From the NCBI GenBank assembly GCA_902826565.1, contig CADEFF010000022.1, positions 1 through 55,279 of the forward strand: 55,279 nt of DNA, in the 5' to 3' direction. Within the stretch, counting starts at the first letter, position 1. The number at the start of each line of letters is the position of its first letter. A program made the translations under genes and the position numbers. Positions 34,166-43,276 of the stretch are shown one piece after another. The DNA comes from an uncultured Rhodospirillaceae bacterium (GTDB lineage: Bacteria > Pseudomonadota > Alphaproteobacteria > Dongiales > Dongiaceae). The notes beneath the pieces were generated by a model that ran no database searches, was not told the origin of the DNA, and saw only the letters and a program-made list of their open reading frames with translations.

Positions 34166-34630
34166 TTACGCCGCGTGGCTTTGCGCGGTCTCGGTGAGGA
34201 GCGCGTAGAGCGCTTCCGGCTGATTGGCGCCGCGCAGCTTCTCGCAGACGGCGCGGTCGCGCAGCAGGCGCGATACGCGGGCGAGCGCCTTCAGATGGTC
34301 GGCGCCCGCGGTCTCCGGCGCCAGCAGCAGAAAGATGAGATCGACCGGCTGCTCGTCGATCGCGTCGAAATCGACCGGCTGCTCCAGCCGGGCGAAGAGC
34401 CCGAAGAGCTTCTTGAGCTCGGCCAGCTTGCCGTGCGGGATCGCGATCCCGTGGCCGACGCCCGTGGTGCCGAGCCGCTCGCGTTCCAGCAGCACGTCGA
34501 AGATCGCGCGCTCATGCAGGCCGGTCGCTTCCGCCGAACGGCGCGCCAGCTCCTGCAGCACCTGCTTCTTGCTGGTCGCGCGGAGGTTCGGAATCACGCT
34601 TTCCGGCGACAGCAATTCGGCAATCTCCAT
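34166..34630 (-). CDS. ptsN: Nitrogen PTS EIIA protein
   Basis: A 154-residue EIIA-Ntr protein. The phosphorylated residue is His66 in GIAIPHGKL, and the fold blocks LLSPESVIPNLRATSKKQVLQELA and VDLIFLLLAPETAGADHLKALA are intact. In the nitrogen PTS it takes phosphate from PtsP/PtsO and adjusts potassium transport and other targets by its phosphorylation state. It is the last gene of the rpoN-hpf-ptsN run, 48 bases after hpf, and is convergent with DUF1150. Confidence 0.95.
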   Translation of the reverse strand: MEIAELLSPESVIPNLRATSKKQVLQELARRSAEATGLHERAIFDVLLERERLGTTGVGHGIAIPHGKLAELKKLFGLFARLEQPVDFDAIDEQPVDLIFLLLAPETAGADHLKALARVSRLLRDRAVCEKLRGANQPEALYALLTETAQSHAA

Positions 34631-34678
34631 TGCATTCCCCCCGTGATAACGCGGTGCGCGGGACTTGACCCCGCGCGC

Positions 34679-35290
34679 TCAGTTGCGACGATCGCTCGCG
34701 GGATCGACCCAGCCGAAATTGCCGTCGGGCCGACGATAGACGAGGTTGAGGCCGCCATGCGCCCGGTTGCGGAACAGCATGGCGGTGAGATCGGCAAGGT
34801 CGAGCCGCATCACCGCCTCGCGCACCGTCAGGACCGGCAGGTCGGTCTGCATCTCGGCGACGATCAACGGCGGCGCATCGGTTTCGGTGGCATGGGTGGA
34901 ACCGTCGCCGTCGGCCGTTCCGGCCGTCGTCGGCTCCTCATCGGATTCCGGTGCCAGCACATACTGGTTCGCCCGCTCGCTTTCGACGGCGGCGCGGTGA
35001 TGATCGCGCAGCCGCCGCTTGTAGCGCCGCAGACGCGTCGCCAGACGCCCGGCCGCCTCGTCGAAGGCGAGATAGGGCGCGGTCGCCGCGCCCGCGCTCT
35101 GCAGCAGGATGCCGCGACCGATATGGACGGAGAGCTGCGCATCGTAGAGGTGCGCGTCGCGCGTCATGATGACGGTCGCGTCGATCGCACTCCCGAAATA
35201 CTTGCCCAGGATGTCCTCCAGGCTGTCGGCGACATGGCTTCGCAAGGCATCGCCAATGTCGAGCTGCTTGCCGGTGACGGTCAATTGCAT
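34679..35290 (-). CDS. hpf: Ribosome hibernation-promoting factor, long form
   Basis: A 203-residue protein: an N-terminal HPF/RaiA domain (MQLTVTGKQLDIGDALRSHV, to about residue 110), a variable acidic linker (EEPTTAGTADGDG) and a C-terminal dimerisation domain (TVREAVMRLDLADLTAMLFRNRAHGGLNLVYRRPDG, residues ~153-190). The long form joins two 70S ribosomes into a 100S dimer in resting cells. ATG 35290 was chosen because MQLTVTGKQ is the family start. It lies between rpoN and ptsN as is usual. Confidence 0.94.
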   Translation of the reverse strand: MQLTVTGKQLDIGDALRSHVADSLEDILGKYFGSAIDATVIMTRDAHLYDAQLSVHIGRGILLQSAGAATAPYLAFDEAAGRLATRLRRYKRRLRDHHRAAVESERANQYVLAPESDEEPTTAGTADGDGSTHATETDAPPLIVAEMQTDLPVLTVREAVMRLDLADLTAMLFRNRAHGGLNLVYRRPDGNFGWVDPASDRRN

Positions 35291-35442
35291 CGGCGGGATT
35301 TTCCGGATCGAAGACGGCGGGAATTTCTCGAACGCGCGTCTCGCGGGCCCGCCGCAAAGTCGGCGAACATAGGGAGGTGCCTCGGCACTGTCAATAGCCG
35401 CCACCGCGTTGAACTCAGCCTCGAATCTTAGATGGAACGGCC

Positions 35443-36834
35443 TCAGCCGATTCGCAAGGACTTCACGCGACGACGTTCGGTCGAGGATGGAATTCGCAAG
35501 GATTCCCTGTATTTGGCGACCGTCCTGCGGGCGATGTCGATGCCTTCCCCGTTCAGCATCCGGACGAGACGGTCGTCGGAGAGCGGCGCCGACTCGAGGT
35601 CGATCAGCGCCTTGATTCGCGCGCGCACTGCGGACGCCGCGTGGCCTTCGCCGGCATCGGTCGCGGCGATCGCGTTGGAGAAGAAGAAGCGCAGCTCGTA
35701 GAGCCCGCGCGGCGTCGCGATGTATTTGTTGGCGGCGACGCGGCTCACCGTGCTTTCGTGCATGCCGATGACGAGCGCGATGTCGCGGCGCATCAGCGGC
35801 TTCATGTGCTCGACGCCGAGACGGAAGAAGGCTTCCTGCTGCCGCACGATTTCGGTCGCGACCTTGAGGATGGTGACGGCGCGCTGATGCAGCGAGCGCA
35901 CCAGCCAGTTGGCCGAGTTGATCTGGCTGACGATGTATTCGCGATCGTCCTTCCGCGCTCCTTTCATCAGGCGCGAATAATAGCTCTGATTGACCAGCAG
36001 CCGCGGCAAGGTCTGGTTGTTGAGCTCGACGAGATAGGTTTCATCGGACGAGCGATGCATCAGGATGTCGGGCGTCACGGCCTGGATCGGCGGCAGGTCG
36101 AAGGCGAGCGCCGGCTTCGGATCGAGCGCCTTGATCTCGGCAATCATCTCGGCGAGATCCTCGGCATCGACGCCGCAGATCCGCATCAGTTCCTTGCGGT
36201 CGCCGCGCGCCAGCAGGTGCAGATGGTCGAGCAGCGCCTGCATCGCCGGATCGAGACGGTTGCGGTCGAGGAGCTGGAGCGCGAGGCACTCCTTCAGCGA
36301 TCGCGCGAAGATGCCGGGCGGGTCGAGCTGCTGCAGCCGGCCCAGCACCGCTTCGACGCGGGCGAGGGGACAACCGAGCCGCGCCGCGACCTGGTCGAGC
36401 TCACCGGCGACATAGCCGGCTTCGTCGAGCAGATCGACGAGGGCGAGCGCGATCGCGCGCTCGGCCGGATCGACGATGTCGAGATTGATCTGGGTCGCGA
36501 GATGGTCGTGCAGATCGACAGCGCCCGCAATCTGATCGTCCATCTCCGCGCGCTCGCCCATGCCGCTCTGCGCGGCGCCGGCGCGGCTGCGGCCGAGCGG
36601 CGTTATCTGGCCGTCCACGCCGTCGGGACGCAGGCCGGAATCCGAGCCGAGCGAGGCGCCGGGCGAGAAGCCGTCGTCCTCGCGCTCGAGGAAGGGGTTC
36701 TGCTCGAGCTCGCGGTCCACATAGGCCGCCAGTTCCAGGTTGCTGAGCTCGAGCAGCTTGATCGCCTGCTGGAGCTGCGGCGTCATCACCAGGGACTGGG
36801 ACTGCCGCAGGTCGAGGCGCTGTGTCGCTGCCAT
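35443..36834 (-). CDS. rpoN: RNA polymerase sigma-54 factor
   Basis: A 463-residue sigma factor for -24/-12 promoters. Region I is Gln/Leu-rich (LRQSQSLVMTPQLQQAIKLLELS), region III holds the core-binding and helix-turn-helix parts (GMHESTVSRVAANKYIATP), and the RpoN box ARRTVAKYRE stands near the C-terminus (~443-452). It needs an AAA+ activator; IHF, encoded in this window, often assists. It begins 12 bases after lptB, an arrangement conserved in proteobacteria, and is followed by hpf and ptsN. Confidence 0.97.
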   Translation of the reverse strand: MAATQRLDLRQSQSLVMTPQLQQAIKLLELSNLELAAYVDRELEQNPFLEREDDGFSPGASLGSDSGLRPDGVDGQITPLGRSRAGAAQSGMGERAEMDDQIAGAVDLHDHLATQINLDIVDPAERAIALALVDLLDEAGYVAGELDQVAARLGCPLARVEAVLGRLQQLDPPGIFARSLKECLALQLLDRNRLDPAMQALLDHLHLLARGDRKELMRICGVDAEDLAEMIAEIKALDPKPALAFDLPPIQAVTPDILMHRSSDETYLVELNNQTLPRLLVNQSYYSRLMKGARKDDREYIVSQINSANWLVRSLHQRAVTILKVATEIVRQQEAFFRLGVEHMKPLMRRDIALVIGMHESTVSRVAANKYIATPRGLYELRFFFSNAIAATDAGEGHAASAVRARIKALIDLESAPLSDDRLVRMLNGEGIDIARRTVAKYRESLRIPSSTERRRVKSLRIG

Positions 36835-36846
36835 GGTGAAGAAAGG

Positions 36847-37632
36847 CTAGAGACTAAACCTTTCGCCGAGGTAAACGCGGCGGACATCCACGTCCCGCAC
36901 GATCTCGGCCGGCGAGCCTTCGCGCAGCACGGAGCCTTCGTGGAGGATGTAGGCGCGATCGACGATTTCGAGCGTCTCGCGCACGTTGTGATCGGTGATC
37001 AGCACGCCGATCCCGCGATCCTTGAGATGGGCCACGAGGTCGCGGATGTCGGCGACCGCGATGGGGTCGATGCCGGCCAGCGGCTCGTCGAGCAGGATGT
37101 AGCTCGGCTCCGAGGCGAGCGCGCGGGCGATCTCGACGCGCCGCCGCTCGCCGCCGGAAAGCGCCAGCGCCGGAGCGTAGCGAAGATGGCCGATGGAAAA
37201 CTCGGCGAGCAGCTCCTCGAGCCGCTGCTCGCGAATCTCGCGCGAGGACTCCGAGACCTCGAGCACCACGCGGATGTTTTGCTCGACCGAGAGGCCGCGG
37301 AAGATCGACGCCTCCTGCGGCAGATAGCCGATGCCGAGCCGCGCGCGGCGATACATCGGCAGCGCCGTCACGTCGACGCCGTCGAGCATGACCGACCCGG
37401 TGTCGGCCGCGATCAGGCCGGTGATGATGTAGAAGCAGGTGGTCTTGCCGGCGCCGTTCGGCCCGAGGAGCCCGACGGCTTCGCCGCGCGCGACGGAGAT
37501 CGAGACATCGCGCAGCACCGGGCGCTTCTTGAACTGCTTGCCGAGATGACGCGCGACGAGTCCGTCCGACGGCAGATCGGCGCCGTTCCCGCTCGGGCGC
37601 TGGGCCGTCCGGGCTTCGGTCGCATCGTTCAT
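36847..37632 (-). CDS. lptB: LPS export ABC transporter ATP-binding protein
   Basis: A 261-residue ATPase. Walker [11 protein letters not shown]-loop [13 protein letters not shown], signature [15 protein letters not shown] and Walker [16 protein letters not shown], then [10 protein letters not shown] (H-loop), are all intact. LptB powers the LptFG-C complex that extracts LPS from the inner membrane. A 20-residue N-terminal extension ([20 protein letters not shown]) is present. It lies between lptA and rpoN in the standard order. Confidence 0.96.
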   Translation of the reverse strand: MNDATEARTAQRPSGNGADLPSDGLVARHLGKQFKKRPVLRDVSISVARGEAVGLLGPNGAGKTTCFYIITGLIAADTGSVMLDGVDVTALPMYRRARLGIGYLPQEASIFRGLSVEQNIRVVLEVSESSREIREQRLEELLAEFSIGHLRYAPALALSGGERRRVEIARALASEPSYILLDEPLAGIDPIAVADIRDLVAHLKDRGIGVLITDHNVRETLEIVDRAYILHEGSVLREGSPAEIVRDVDVRRVYLGERFSL

Positions 37633-37657
37633 CGGCCGTGGCCTTCCTCGAAGCGCG

Positions 37658-38500
37658 TCATGGCGTGGTCTGCGTCGGGCTTTCGCTAGGAATGATCAGG
37701 CTCTGCACCGGTTTGCCGCCGCCGCCCAGGATCCGGCTCACGCCGGAGCGAAGATCGAACTCGGCGGTATCGCCATTGAGCTGGTTCTCGCCGCGCGTGA
37801 TCTTAACCGAACCGATCAGCTTTGCGACCTCGTTTTCCAGGTTGTACACCGCCTTGGACGCGGTGGCGTAGGAATCCTCGCGCCAGATCTGCACATGGCC
37901 CTCGGCCTCGACCTGGTAGAGCTCGGTGCCGCCGTCCGGGTGTCTCCGCATGTAGCCGGTCAGCAGATCGGCCTTCACGCGCCGGCCGGGCTCGGTGACC
38001 TCGGCGTCGCCCCGCGCCACCAGCACGAGCTGCTTCTCCCAATATTCCAGGCTGTCGCGCGCGGTCAGCGTCTGCTCGCGCGTCACCGCCCGAAGGTCGC
38101 TGCCCTTCACCACCAGCACGCCCTGGCCGAGATCGTAGGTGGCGGTATCGCCGGTGACGGTCTGGTCCGGCGAGGAGAGCTTGACGTTGCCTTCGGCAAT
38201 CACGCGCGTGATCTCGGTCTTGCCGCCCGCACCCTCCTTGTAGAAGGCGCTGAGCTTGTCGGCATTGACCGCGAGGTCGCCGCGCGCGACGCGCGCGTTG
38301 CCGCGCGCGATATAGACGCGCTCCTGCCGGCGCCATTCGATGCCGTCCATCGCGTCGATCTGGATCGGGCCGGAGGAACGGCCGAGGTCGAAGCTGCCTT
38401 CCTGCGCGCGCAGCCGGATGGGGGCGAGCGTCGCCAAGGTGCCGCCGGCCAGCAGCAGCAGCGCTGCGCGGCGCGATCGGGGGGTGTCGGGCAGGGTCAT
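37658..38500 (-). CDS. lptA: LPS transport periplasmic protein LptA (OstA-like)
   Basis: A 280-residue periplasmic protein with a signal ([24 protein letters not shown], split by the RR) and an OstA/LptA beta-jellyroll: [44 protein letters not shown], and repeats of the type [17 protein letters not shown]. It bridges the periplasm for LPS on its way to LptD. It is longer than E. coli LptA (185 residues), as is common in alphaproteobacteria. Its ATG overlaps the lptC stop by ATGA. The C-terminal tail is Gly/Pro-rich. Confidence 0.93.
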   Translation of the reverse strand: MTLPDTPRSRRAALLLLAGGTLATLAPIRLRAQEGSFDLGRSSGPIQIDAMDGIEWRRQERVYIARGNARVARGDLAVNADKLSAFYKEGAGGKTEITRVIAEGNVKLSSPDQTVTGDTATYDLGQGVLVVKGSDLRAVTREQTLTARDSLEYWEKQLVLVARGDAEVTEPGRRVKADLLTGYMRRHPDGGTELYQVEAEGHVQIWREDSYATASKAVYNLENEVAKLIGSVKITRGENQLNGDTAEFDLRSGVSRILGGGGKPVQSLIIPSESPTQTTP

Positions 38501-39150
38501 TCCGTCGCCTCGCCGCGATCGGGGTCGAACAGGAGCTGCGACTTGCCGAGGAGCTGGATGGTCTCGCCCTTGTCGAGCAGCCGCAGCCCTTCGCCCTGCA
38601 GCTCGCCGGCGGGTCCCTGGCCCGTGACCGGCGCGCTGCTCTCGGCGGTGCCGGCGCGGAAATCGATCGTGACCTTGTCGGTATGGAGCTCGTAGCCGCG
38701 ATCCTGGAACAGGCTCACCCCGCCCTCGAGCGCGAGCAGCTCCTTGTCGCGCTCGTAGCGGCCGCCGTCGGCGCTGAGCGCCACCCAGGTCCCGTCCTCC
38801 ATCGTCATGTCGGCCTGCGGCTGCATGAGGTCGATGAGATTGTCGTCCTCTTTGACCTGCGTGGCCTGCGCCGCCGTCACGGTGAAGGGCCGGTTCCGGT
38901 CGTCGATGCCCTCGAAGCGCGGATTGGCCATGTTGAGACGGTCGATCTCCACCGGCGCCACCTCGGTCATGCCGATGCGGAAGCGTCCCTCGTCGATGCG
39001 GATCTGCGACCAGAGCGCCAGCAGCAGGACGAGCCCGGCGGCGAGCACCGGCAGCAGATATTTCATCAGCCGCACGAAGCGCGTGTATTGCCGCACCTGC
39101 TGGCGACGGCGATGAAGCGCGGGGTTCATCTGCGGGGCGAGATCGGCCAT
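38497..39150 (-). CDS. lptC: LPS export system protein LptC
   Basis: A 217-residue bitopic protein: a cytoplasmic basic N-tip (HRRRQQVRQYTRFVRLMK), one membrane helix ([18 protein letters not shown], ~31-48) and a periplasmic jellyroll (MANPRFEGIDDRNRPFTVTA to LLGKSQLLFDPDRG). It receives LPS from LptBFG and passes it to LptA. ATG 39150 lies 8 bases after the kdsD stop, and the gene is coupled to lptA downstream by an ATGA overlap. Confidence 0.93.
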   Translation of the reverse strand: MADLAPQMNPALHRRRQQVRQYTRFVRLMKYLLPVLAAGLVLLLALWSQIRIDEGRFRIGMTEVAPVEIDRLNMANPRFEGIDDRNRPFTVTAAQATQVKEDDNLIDLMQPQADMTMEDGTWVALSADGGRYERDKELLALEGGVSLFQDRGYELHTDKVTIDFRAGTAESSAPVTGQGPAGELQGEGLRLLDKGETIQLLGKSQLLFDPDRGEATE

Positions 39151-39158
39151 CGGCTGTC

Positions 39159-40169
39159 TCAGGCCTCGCCGGCCCGGAGGCAGTCGTGGATATGCAGGAT
39201 GCCGACCGGGCGCCCTTCCGCGACGACAAAGAGGACCGTCACCGGCTGCTCGCCCGCGCCGCCATTCATCAGCCGCAGCGCCTCGGCCGCGAGCGCGTTC
39301 GGGCGGATGCTGCGCGGATTGGCCGTCATGACCGCGGCGGCGGGCGCCTCCAGCATGTCGGGGCTCATATGCCGGCGCAGGTCGCCGTCGGTGATGATGC
39401 CCGCGAGCTTGCCGGCCGCATCGACGATCCCGACGCAGCCGAAGCGCTTCGCCGACATCTCGATCAGCACCTCGGACATCGGCGTGTCCGGCCGCGCGAC
39501 CGGCAGCTCGTCCGCGCCATGCATGAGGTCCGACACGAGGCGCAGCCGGCGGCCGAGCTGGCCGCCCGGATGCAGCGCATGGAAATCGCCGGGCGTGAAG
39601 CGCTTGCGCTCCATGAGGGCGACCGCGATCGCATCGCCGAGCGCCAGCATCATGGTGGTGGAGGTGGTCGGTGCGAGACCCATCGGGCAGGCTTCGTCGG
39701 CCCTCGGCAGAACCAGCGTCGCGTCGGCGGCTTCGGCGAGCGCGCTCGTGGCGCGGCTCGTGATGGCGACGAGCGGAATGGCGAAGCGCCGCGTATAGGC
39801 GACGATGTCGGTGAGCTCGGCGCTGCCGCCGGAATTGGAAAGGGCGATGACCGCATCGCCGGGCGCGATCATGCCGAGATCGCCGTGGCTCGCTTCGGCC
39901 GGATGGACGAAGAAGGAGGGCGTGCCGGTCGAGGCGAGGGTGGCCGCGATCTTGCGGGCGACGTGGCCGCTCTTGCCGATGCCGGTGATTACGGCGCGCC
40001 CGGTGGCGCCGGCGAGCAGGTCGAGCGCGCGGACGAAGGCGTCGCCGAGGCCGGCGCCGAGCGCCTGCAGCCCCTGCGCCTCGAACGCCAGCACCCGGCG
40101 CGCCACGGCGATGTCGTCGGTCCGGCCGGCGCTGTCGGTCTCGATCCCGGAGGGTTTCCTGGCTTTCAT
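39159..40169 (-). CDS. kdsD: Arabinose-5-phosphate isomerase (KpsF/KdsD)
   Basis: A 336-residue enzyme converting ribulose-5-P to arabinose-5-P for KDO synthesis. The SIS domain (GRAVITGIGKSGHVARKIAATLASTGTPS, ALSNSGGSAELTD, TSTTMMLALGDAIAVAL) occupies the first ~200 residues; two CBS domains follow (PVARPDTPMSEVLIEMSAKRFG and MTANPRSIRPNALAAEALRLMN). It sits next to lptC, the usual LPS gene order. ATG 40169 removes upstream DNA with no homology. Confidence 0.95.
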   Translation of the reverse strand: MKARKPSGIETDSAGRTDDIAVARRVLAFEAQGLQALGAGLGDAFVRALDLLAGATGRAVITGIGKSGHVARKIAATLASTGTPSFFVHPAEASHGDLGMIAPGDAVIALSNSGGSAELTDIVAYTRRFAIPLVAITSRATSALAEAADATLVLPRADEACPMGLAPTTSTTMMLALGDAIAVALMERKRFTPGDFHALHPGGQLGRRLRLVSDLMHGADELPVARPDTPMSEVLIEMSAKRFGCVGIVDAAGKLAGIITDGDLRRHMSPDMLEAPAAAVMTANPRSIRPNALAAEALRLMNGGAGEQPVTVLFVVAEGRPVGILHIHDCLRAGEA

Positions 40170-40300
40170 CGCAGGTTCGGGCCGATTGGACGAAAGTTTC
40201 TGGGCAAAAGACCTCCGCGGGGGGTTCTGGCCCCGTCCGTCTGATATTAGCAGCCCGGGGCCCGATTCCCACGTCCCTCTGGGCGCTGCGGCGGGAAGCC

Positions 40301-40936
40301 TCAGTGCTCGAAAATGTCGATTTCCGGCCAGCCGGCGAGGTCGAGCTCGGCGCGCGTGGGCAGGAAGCCGAAGCAGGCGGCGGCAAGCTCGGTGCGGCCC
40401 TCGCGCGCCAGCATCGCGTCGAAACGCTCCTTCAGCTCGTGCAGATAGAGCACGTCGGAGGCGGCGTAGCGGAGCTGCTCCTGGGTCAATTCCGGTGCGC
40501 CCCAGTCGGAGGATTGCTGCTGCTTCGAGAGATCGACGCCGAGCAGCTCCCGACAGAGATCCTTCAGGCCGTGCTTGTCGGTGAAGGTGCGGACCAGCCG
40601 GGAGGCGATCTTGGTGCAATAGATGGGCGCGACGCGCACGCCGAGCCGATGACGCAGCACGGCAACGTCGAACCGCGCGAAATGGAAGAGCTTCAGCACC
40701 GCGGGGTCGGCCAGCATGCGGGCGAGGTTGGGCGCACCGGGCGCGGCGCCGGCTGTCGGGACCGGCATCTGCACGAGATGGCAGACGCCGTCGCCCCCGG
40801 AGAGCTGCACGAGGCAGAGCCGGTCGCGCGCCGGGTTGAGGCCCATCGTCTCGGTATCGATCGCCACCACCGGCCCGAGATCGACGCCGGCCGGCAGATC
40901 GCCGCGATGAAGCTCCATCTTTTTCAGTGTGGGCAT
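40301..40936 (-). CDS. RNase D-type 3'-5' exoribonuclease, NrnC-like
   Basis: A 211-residue DEDD exonuclease without the HRDC domains of full-length RNase D. Exo motifs are visible: AIDTETMGL (motif I), HFARFDVAVL (motif II) and YAASDVLYLHEL (motif III with catalytic Asp and Tyr). Short stand-alone proteins of this kind in alphaproteobacteria include NrnC, which degrades dinucleotides and short RNA fragments. ATG 40936 is used; ATG 40918 is possible and neither has a strong ribosome site. It is followed by kdsD after 131 bases, and tRNA-Leu lies upstream on the same strand. Confidence 0.87.
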   Translation of the reverse strand: MPTLKKMELHRGDLPAGVDLGPVVAIDTETMGLNPARDRLCLVQLSGGDGVCHLVQMPVPTAGAAPGAPNLARMLADPAVLKLFHFARFDVAVLRHRLGVRVAPIYCTKIASRLVRTFTDKHGLKDLCRELLGVDLSKQQQSSDWGAPELTQEQLRYAASDVLYLHELKERFDAMLAREGRTELAAACFGFLPTRAELDLAGWPEIDIFEH

Positions 40937-41001
40937 GCGACCGCCGGGAAGCTGCGCCGCCGGTGCGCCGGTGCGCGAAGAAGGCCGGAAACGTCGGACA
41001 A

Positions 41002-41088
41002 TGGTGCCCAGGAGAAGACTCGAACTTCCACGACCTTTCGGCCACAGGTACCTGAAACCTGCGCGTCTACCAATTCCGCCACCTGGGC
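41002..41088 (-). tRNA. tRNA-Leu (anticodon CAG)
   Basis: A complete 87-nt tRNA on the minus strand with a class II variable arm. The acceptor GCCCAGG pairs with CCTGGGC, the D arm is GGCGGAATTGGTAGACGC, anticodon loop TTCAGGT (CAG, reading CUG) is closed by CAGGT/ACCTG, the long variable arm lies at TGGCCGAAAGGTCG, the T arm has GTTCGAGTC, and CCA is genome-encoded. Confidence 0.95.
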
Positions 41089-41206
41089 ATCAGAAGGCGG
41101 CGATTTTCGCCGCCTTCCCCCCAATGTCAACCGCGATTTCCTGCTTCGGACGAAGCCTTGGCTTATTATAGTGCGGCGCGAGCCAGGGAATCGGGAGGCG
41201 CTCGAG

Positions 41207-42151
41207 ATGACGGCACGGTTGGTCACGGTCTTCGGCGGGTCGGGCTTCATCGGACGCTATGTCGTCCGTCATCTCGCCAGGCGGGGCTATCTGGTGCGTG
41301 TCGCCGTGCGTCGTCCGGACCAGGCGCTGTTCCTGAAGCCTGCCGGCGATGTCGGGCAGATCACGCCGATCGCCGCCAATCTCCGCGATCAGGCCTCGGT
41401 CGAGGCCGCGGTCGAGGGCGCCGGAGCGGTCGTCAATCTGGTCGGGCTGCTCCATGAGAGCGGGCGCCAGCGATTCCAGGCCGTCCATGTCGAAGGGGCC
41501 GGGCGCGCCGCTGCGGCGGCGCGGACCGCGGGGGCGGACGCTTTCGTGCAGATCTCGGCGCTCGGCGCCGATCCGCAGAGCCCCGCCGCCTATGGGCGCA
41601 GCAAGGCCGCCGGCGAGGCGGCGGTCGTCGCGGCCTTCCCGGGCGCCGTCATCCATCGGCCCTCGATCGTGTTCGGGCCGGAGGACGATTTCTTCAACCG
41701 CTTCGCGGCCATGGCGCGGCTCTTGCCGGCATTGCCCCTGATCGGCGGCGGGAAGACGAAGTTCCAGCCGGTCTATGTCGAGGACGTCGCGGCGGCGATC
41801 GTCGCCTCGCTCGAGCGGCCCGAGGCGCGCGGCGGTCTCTACGAGCTCGGCGGCCCGCGCACCTACAGCTTCAGGGAGCTGCTGCAGTATATCCTCGCCG
41901 AGACCGGTCGCCGGCGTCTGCTGCTGCCGGTGCCCTTCGGCGCGATGCGGCTGCAGGCGGCGTTCCTCGAGCTGCTGCCGGTGCCGCCCCTGACGCGGGA
42001 CCAGCTACGGCTGCTCGAGCGCGACAACGTCGTCTCGCCGGGCGCGCGGACGCTCGCCGATCTCGGCATCGCGCCGACGGCGCTCGAGCTGGTGGTGCCG
42101 CAGTACATCGCGCGATTCCGTCCGGGCGGGCGGCACGTCAAGCTCGCCTGA
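41207..42151 (+). CDS. NAD(P)-binding protein, NDUFA9-like
   Basis: A 314-residue atypical SDR. The glycine-rich VTVFGGSGFIGRYVVRHLAR is at ~6-25, then NLVGLLHE, VHVEGAGRAAAAA, AYGRSKAAGE (Tyr-x3-Lys) and FGPEDDFFNRFA. These blocks match the family that contains the complex I accessory subunit NDUFA9 and bacterial relatives near nuo or respiratory genes; no nuo gene is seen here. GGGAGG lies ~9 bases before ATG 41207. An open frame continues upstream through the tRNA but is not coding. Convergent with uppP. Confidence 0.87.
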   Translation: MTARLVTVFGGSGFIGRYVVRHLARRGYLVRVAVRRPDQALFLKPAGDVGQITPIAANLRDQASVEAAVEGAGAVVNLVGLLHESGRQRFQAVHVEGAGRAAAAARTAGADAFVQISALGADPQSPAAYGRSKAAGEAAVVAAFPGAVIHRPSIVFGPEDDFFNRFAAMARLLPALPLIGGGKTKFQPVYVEDVAAAIVASLERPEARGGLYELGGPRTYSFRELLQYILAETGRRRLLLPVPFGAMRLQAAFLELLPVPPLTRDQLRLLERDNVVSPGARTLADLGIAPTALELVVPQYIARFRPGGRHVKLA

Positions 42152-42161
42152 AGCGCCCTCT

Positions 42162-42962
42162 CTAGCCGAAGAAGATCCAGGCGAAGAGCGCCGCGCCGAA
42201 GGCGAGGCGGTAGAGGATGAAGGGCATGAAGCCCCAGCGCGGCAGGAAGCGCATCAGGATCGCGATGGCGATCACGCCGGTGACGGCAGAAAGCGCAACC
42301 ACGATCGCCGCGGCGTCGAGACCCGCATCGCCGCCGTCGCGATAGAGCCCGTAGCCCTTCCAGATGCCGGCGGCGCAGATCGCCGGGATCGACAGCAGGA
42401 ACGAGAAGCGCGCCGCCTCGACGCGCTCATAGCCCATGAAGCGGGCCGCCACCATGGTGATGCCGGATCGGCTGGTGCCGGGAATGAAGGCGAGCGTCTG
42501 GGCGAAGCCGATGATGACCGCCTGCCCCAGCGTCATATGCTCGACGCGCCGCACGGTCAGGCCGCTGCGGTCGGCGATATACATCACGAGCGCGAACCCG
42601 ATCATGGTCGAGGCGACGAGCGTGACGCTGCGGAAGCTCTCGGCCGCGTAGCGATCGACGAGATAGCCCACGATCAAGGCGGGGATGGTCGCGATCAGAA
42701 GATAGAGCGCGAGCTTCGCACCGGGATCGAACCTGCCGCGCAAGAGCCGCAGCAGACCCGTGGCCATCTTCAGAACGTCCCGCCAGAAATAGATCAGCAC
42801 CGCGACCAGCGTGCCGACATGGGCGGCGACGTCGATGGTCAGGCCCTGGTCCGGCCAGCCCAGGAGATGGGGCACCAGGATCAGATGGCCGGAGGAGCTG
42901 ATCGGCAGGAATTCGGTCAGGCCCTGGACCACCGCCAGGACCGCAAGCTGGAGCAGGGACAA
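42162..42962 (-). CDS. uppP: Undecaprenyl-diphosphatase
   Basis: A 266-residue membrane enzyme (BacA family) recycling undecaprenyl pyrophosphate to the monophosphate carrier used for peptidoglycan and O-antigen. The catalytic blocks VVQGLTEFLPISSSGHLIL (residues ~12-30) and PGTSRSGITMVAARFMGYER are intact, with ~8 hydrophobic helices. The start codon is TTG 42962, with GAGGG about 10 bases upstream; no ATG in frame fits. It is divergent from the gltD promoter region. Confidence 0.95.
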   Translation of the reverse strand: MSLLQLAVLAVVQGLTEFLPISSSGHLILVPHLLGWPDQGLTIDVAAHVGTLVAVLIYFWRDVLKMATGLLRLLRGRFDPGAKLALYLLIATIPALIVGYLVDRYAAESFRSVTLVASTMIGFALVMYIADRSGLTVRRVEHMTLGQAVIIGFAQTLAFIPGTSRSGITMVAARFMGYERVEAARFSFLLSIPAICAAGIWKGYGLYRDGGDAGLDAAAIVVALSAVTGVIAIAILMRFLPRWGFMPFILYRLAFGAALFAWIFFG

Positions 42963-43276
42963 AATGCACCCTCGGGGCGGGTTGGAACGGCCCCTTGGGA
43001 AGTGGGGCGCCGCAGAGCATTACCACCACGGGAATCCGCGCCCAAGCCGCTTGATAATACCGATTCGGTCCTTTTTTTGAGATCCGACTCTTTCCGTCGT
43101 GGAGAAGATCGCGCCAGTCAAACTGTCCCCGGAATAATAGGACAGAGTTATTGACTAATATCCTGAATGCTGTTCGAAATAGCGGGGAAATCCGGCTTCC
43201 CGCACAAGGCGCCGGCCTTCCCGGAGCGGAATTCGAGGACCCCCGGCACCGCCGGGGCATCACAGGGGGGCGGCGC
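42963..43276. other. uppP-gltD divergent intergenic region
   Basis: No gene is seen in these 314 bases. The region is AT-richer in the middle and contains a T7 tract at 43072-43078 after a weak 4-bp hairpin, a perfect dyad at 43123-43145, and TTGACT at 43151 as a possible -35 box. Promoters for uppP and gltD must lie here. A clear -24/-12 (sigma-54) site was looked for and not found. Confidence 0.6.
43123..43145. promoter_or_regulatory. Operator-like dyad upstream of gltDB
   Basis: CTGTCC (43123-43128) and GGACAG (43140-43145) form a perfect 6-bp inverted repeat with an AT-rich 11-nt centre (ccggaataata). It is placed about 130 bases upstream of the gltD ATG. Binding factor unknown. Confidence 0.45.

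Noticed and set aside
40304-41206. Upstream extension of the NDUFA9-like frame
   Set aside because: It runs through tRNA-Leu and antisense through the exonuclease gene; the Rossmann fold starts only after ATG 41207.
43059-43078. Terminator with T7 run in the uppP-gltD region
   Set aside because: The preceding stem has only four pairs, and the orientation (plus strand, no upstream plus-strand gene ending there) makes a terminator unnecessary.
43081-43276. Sigma-54 (-24/-12) promoter upstream of gltD
   Set aside because: Only a weak GG-N10-GC match near 43101 was found, without the flanking consensus.
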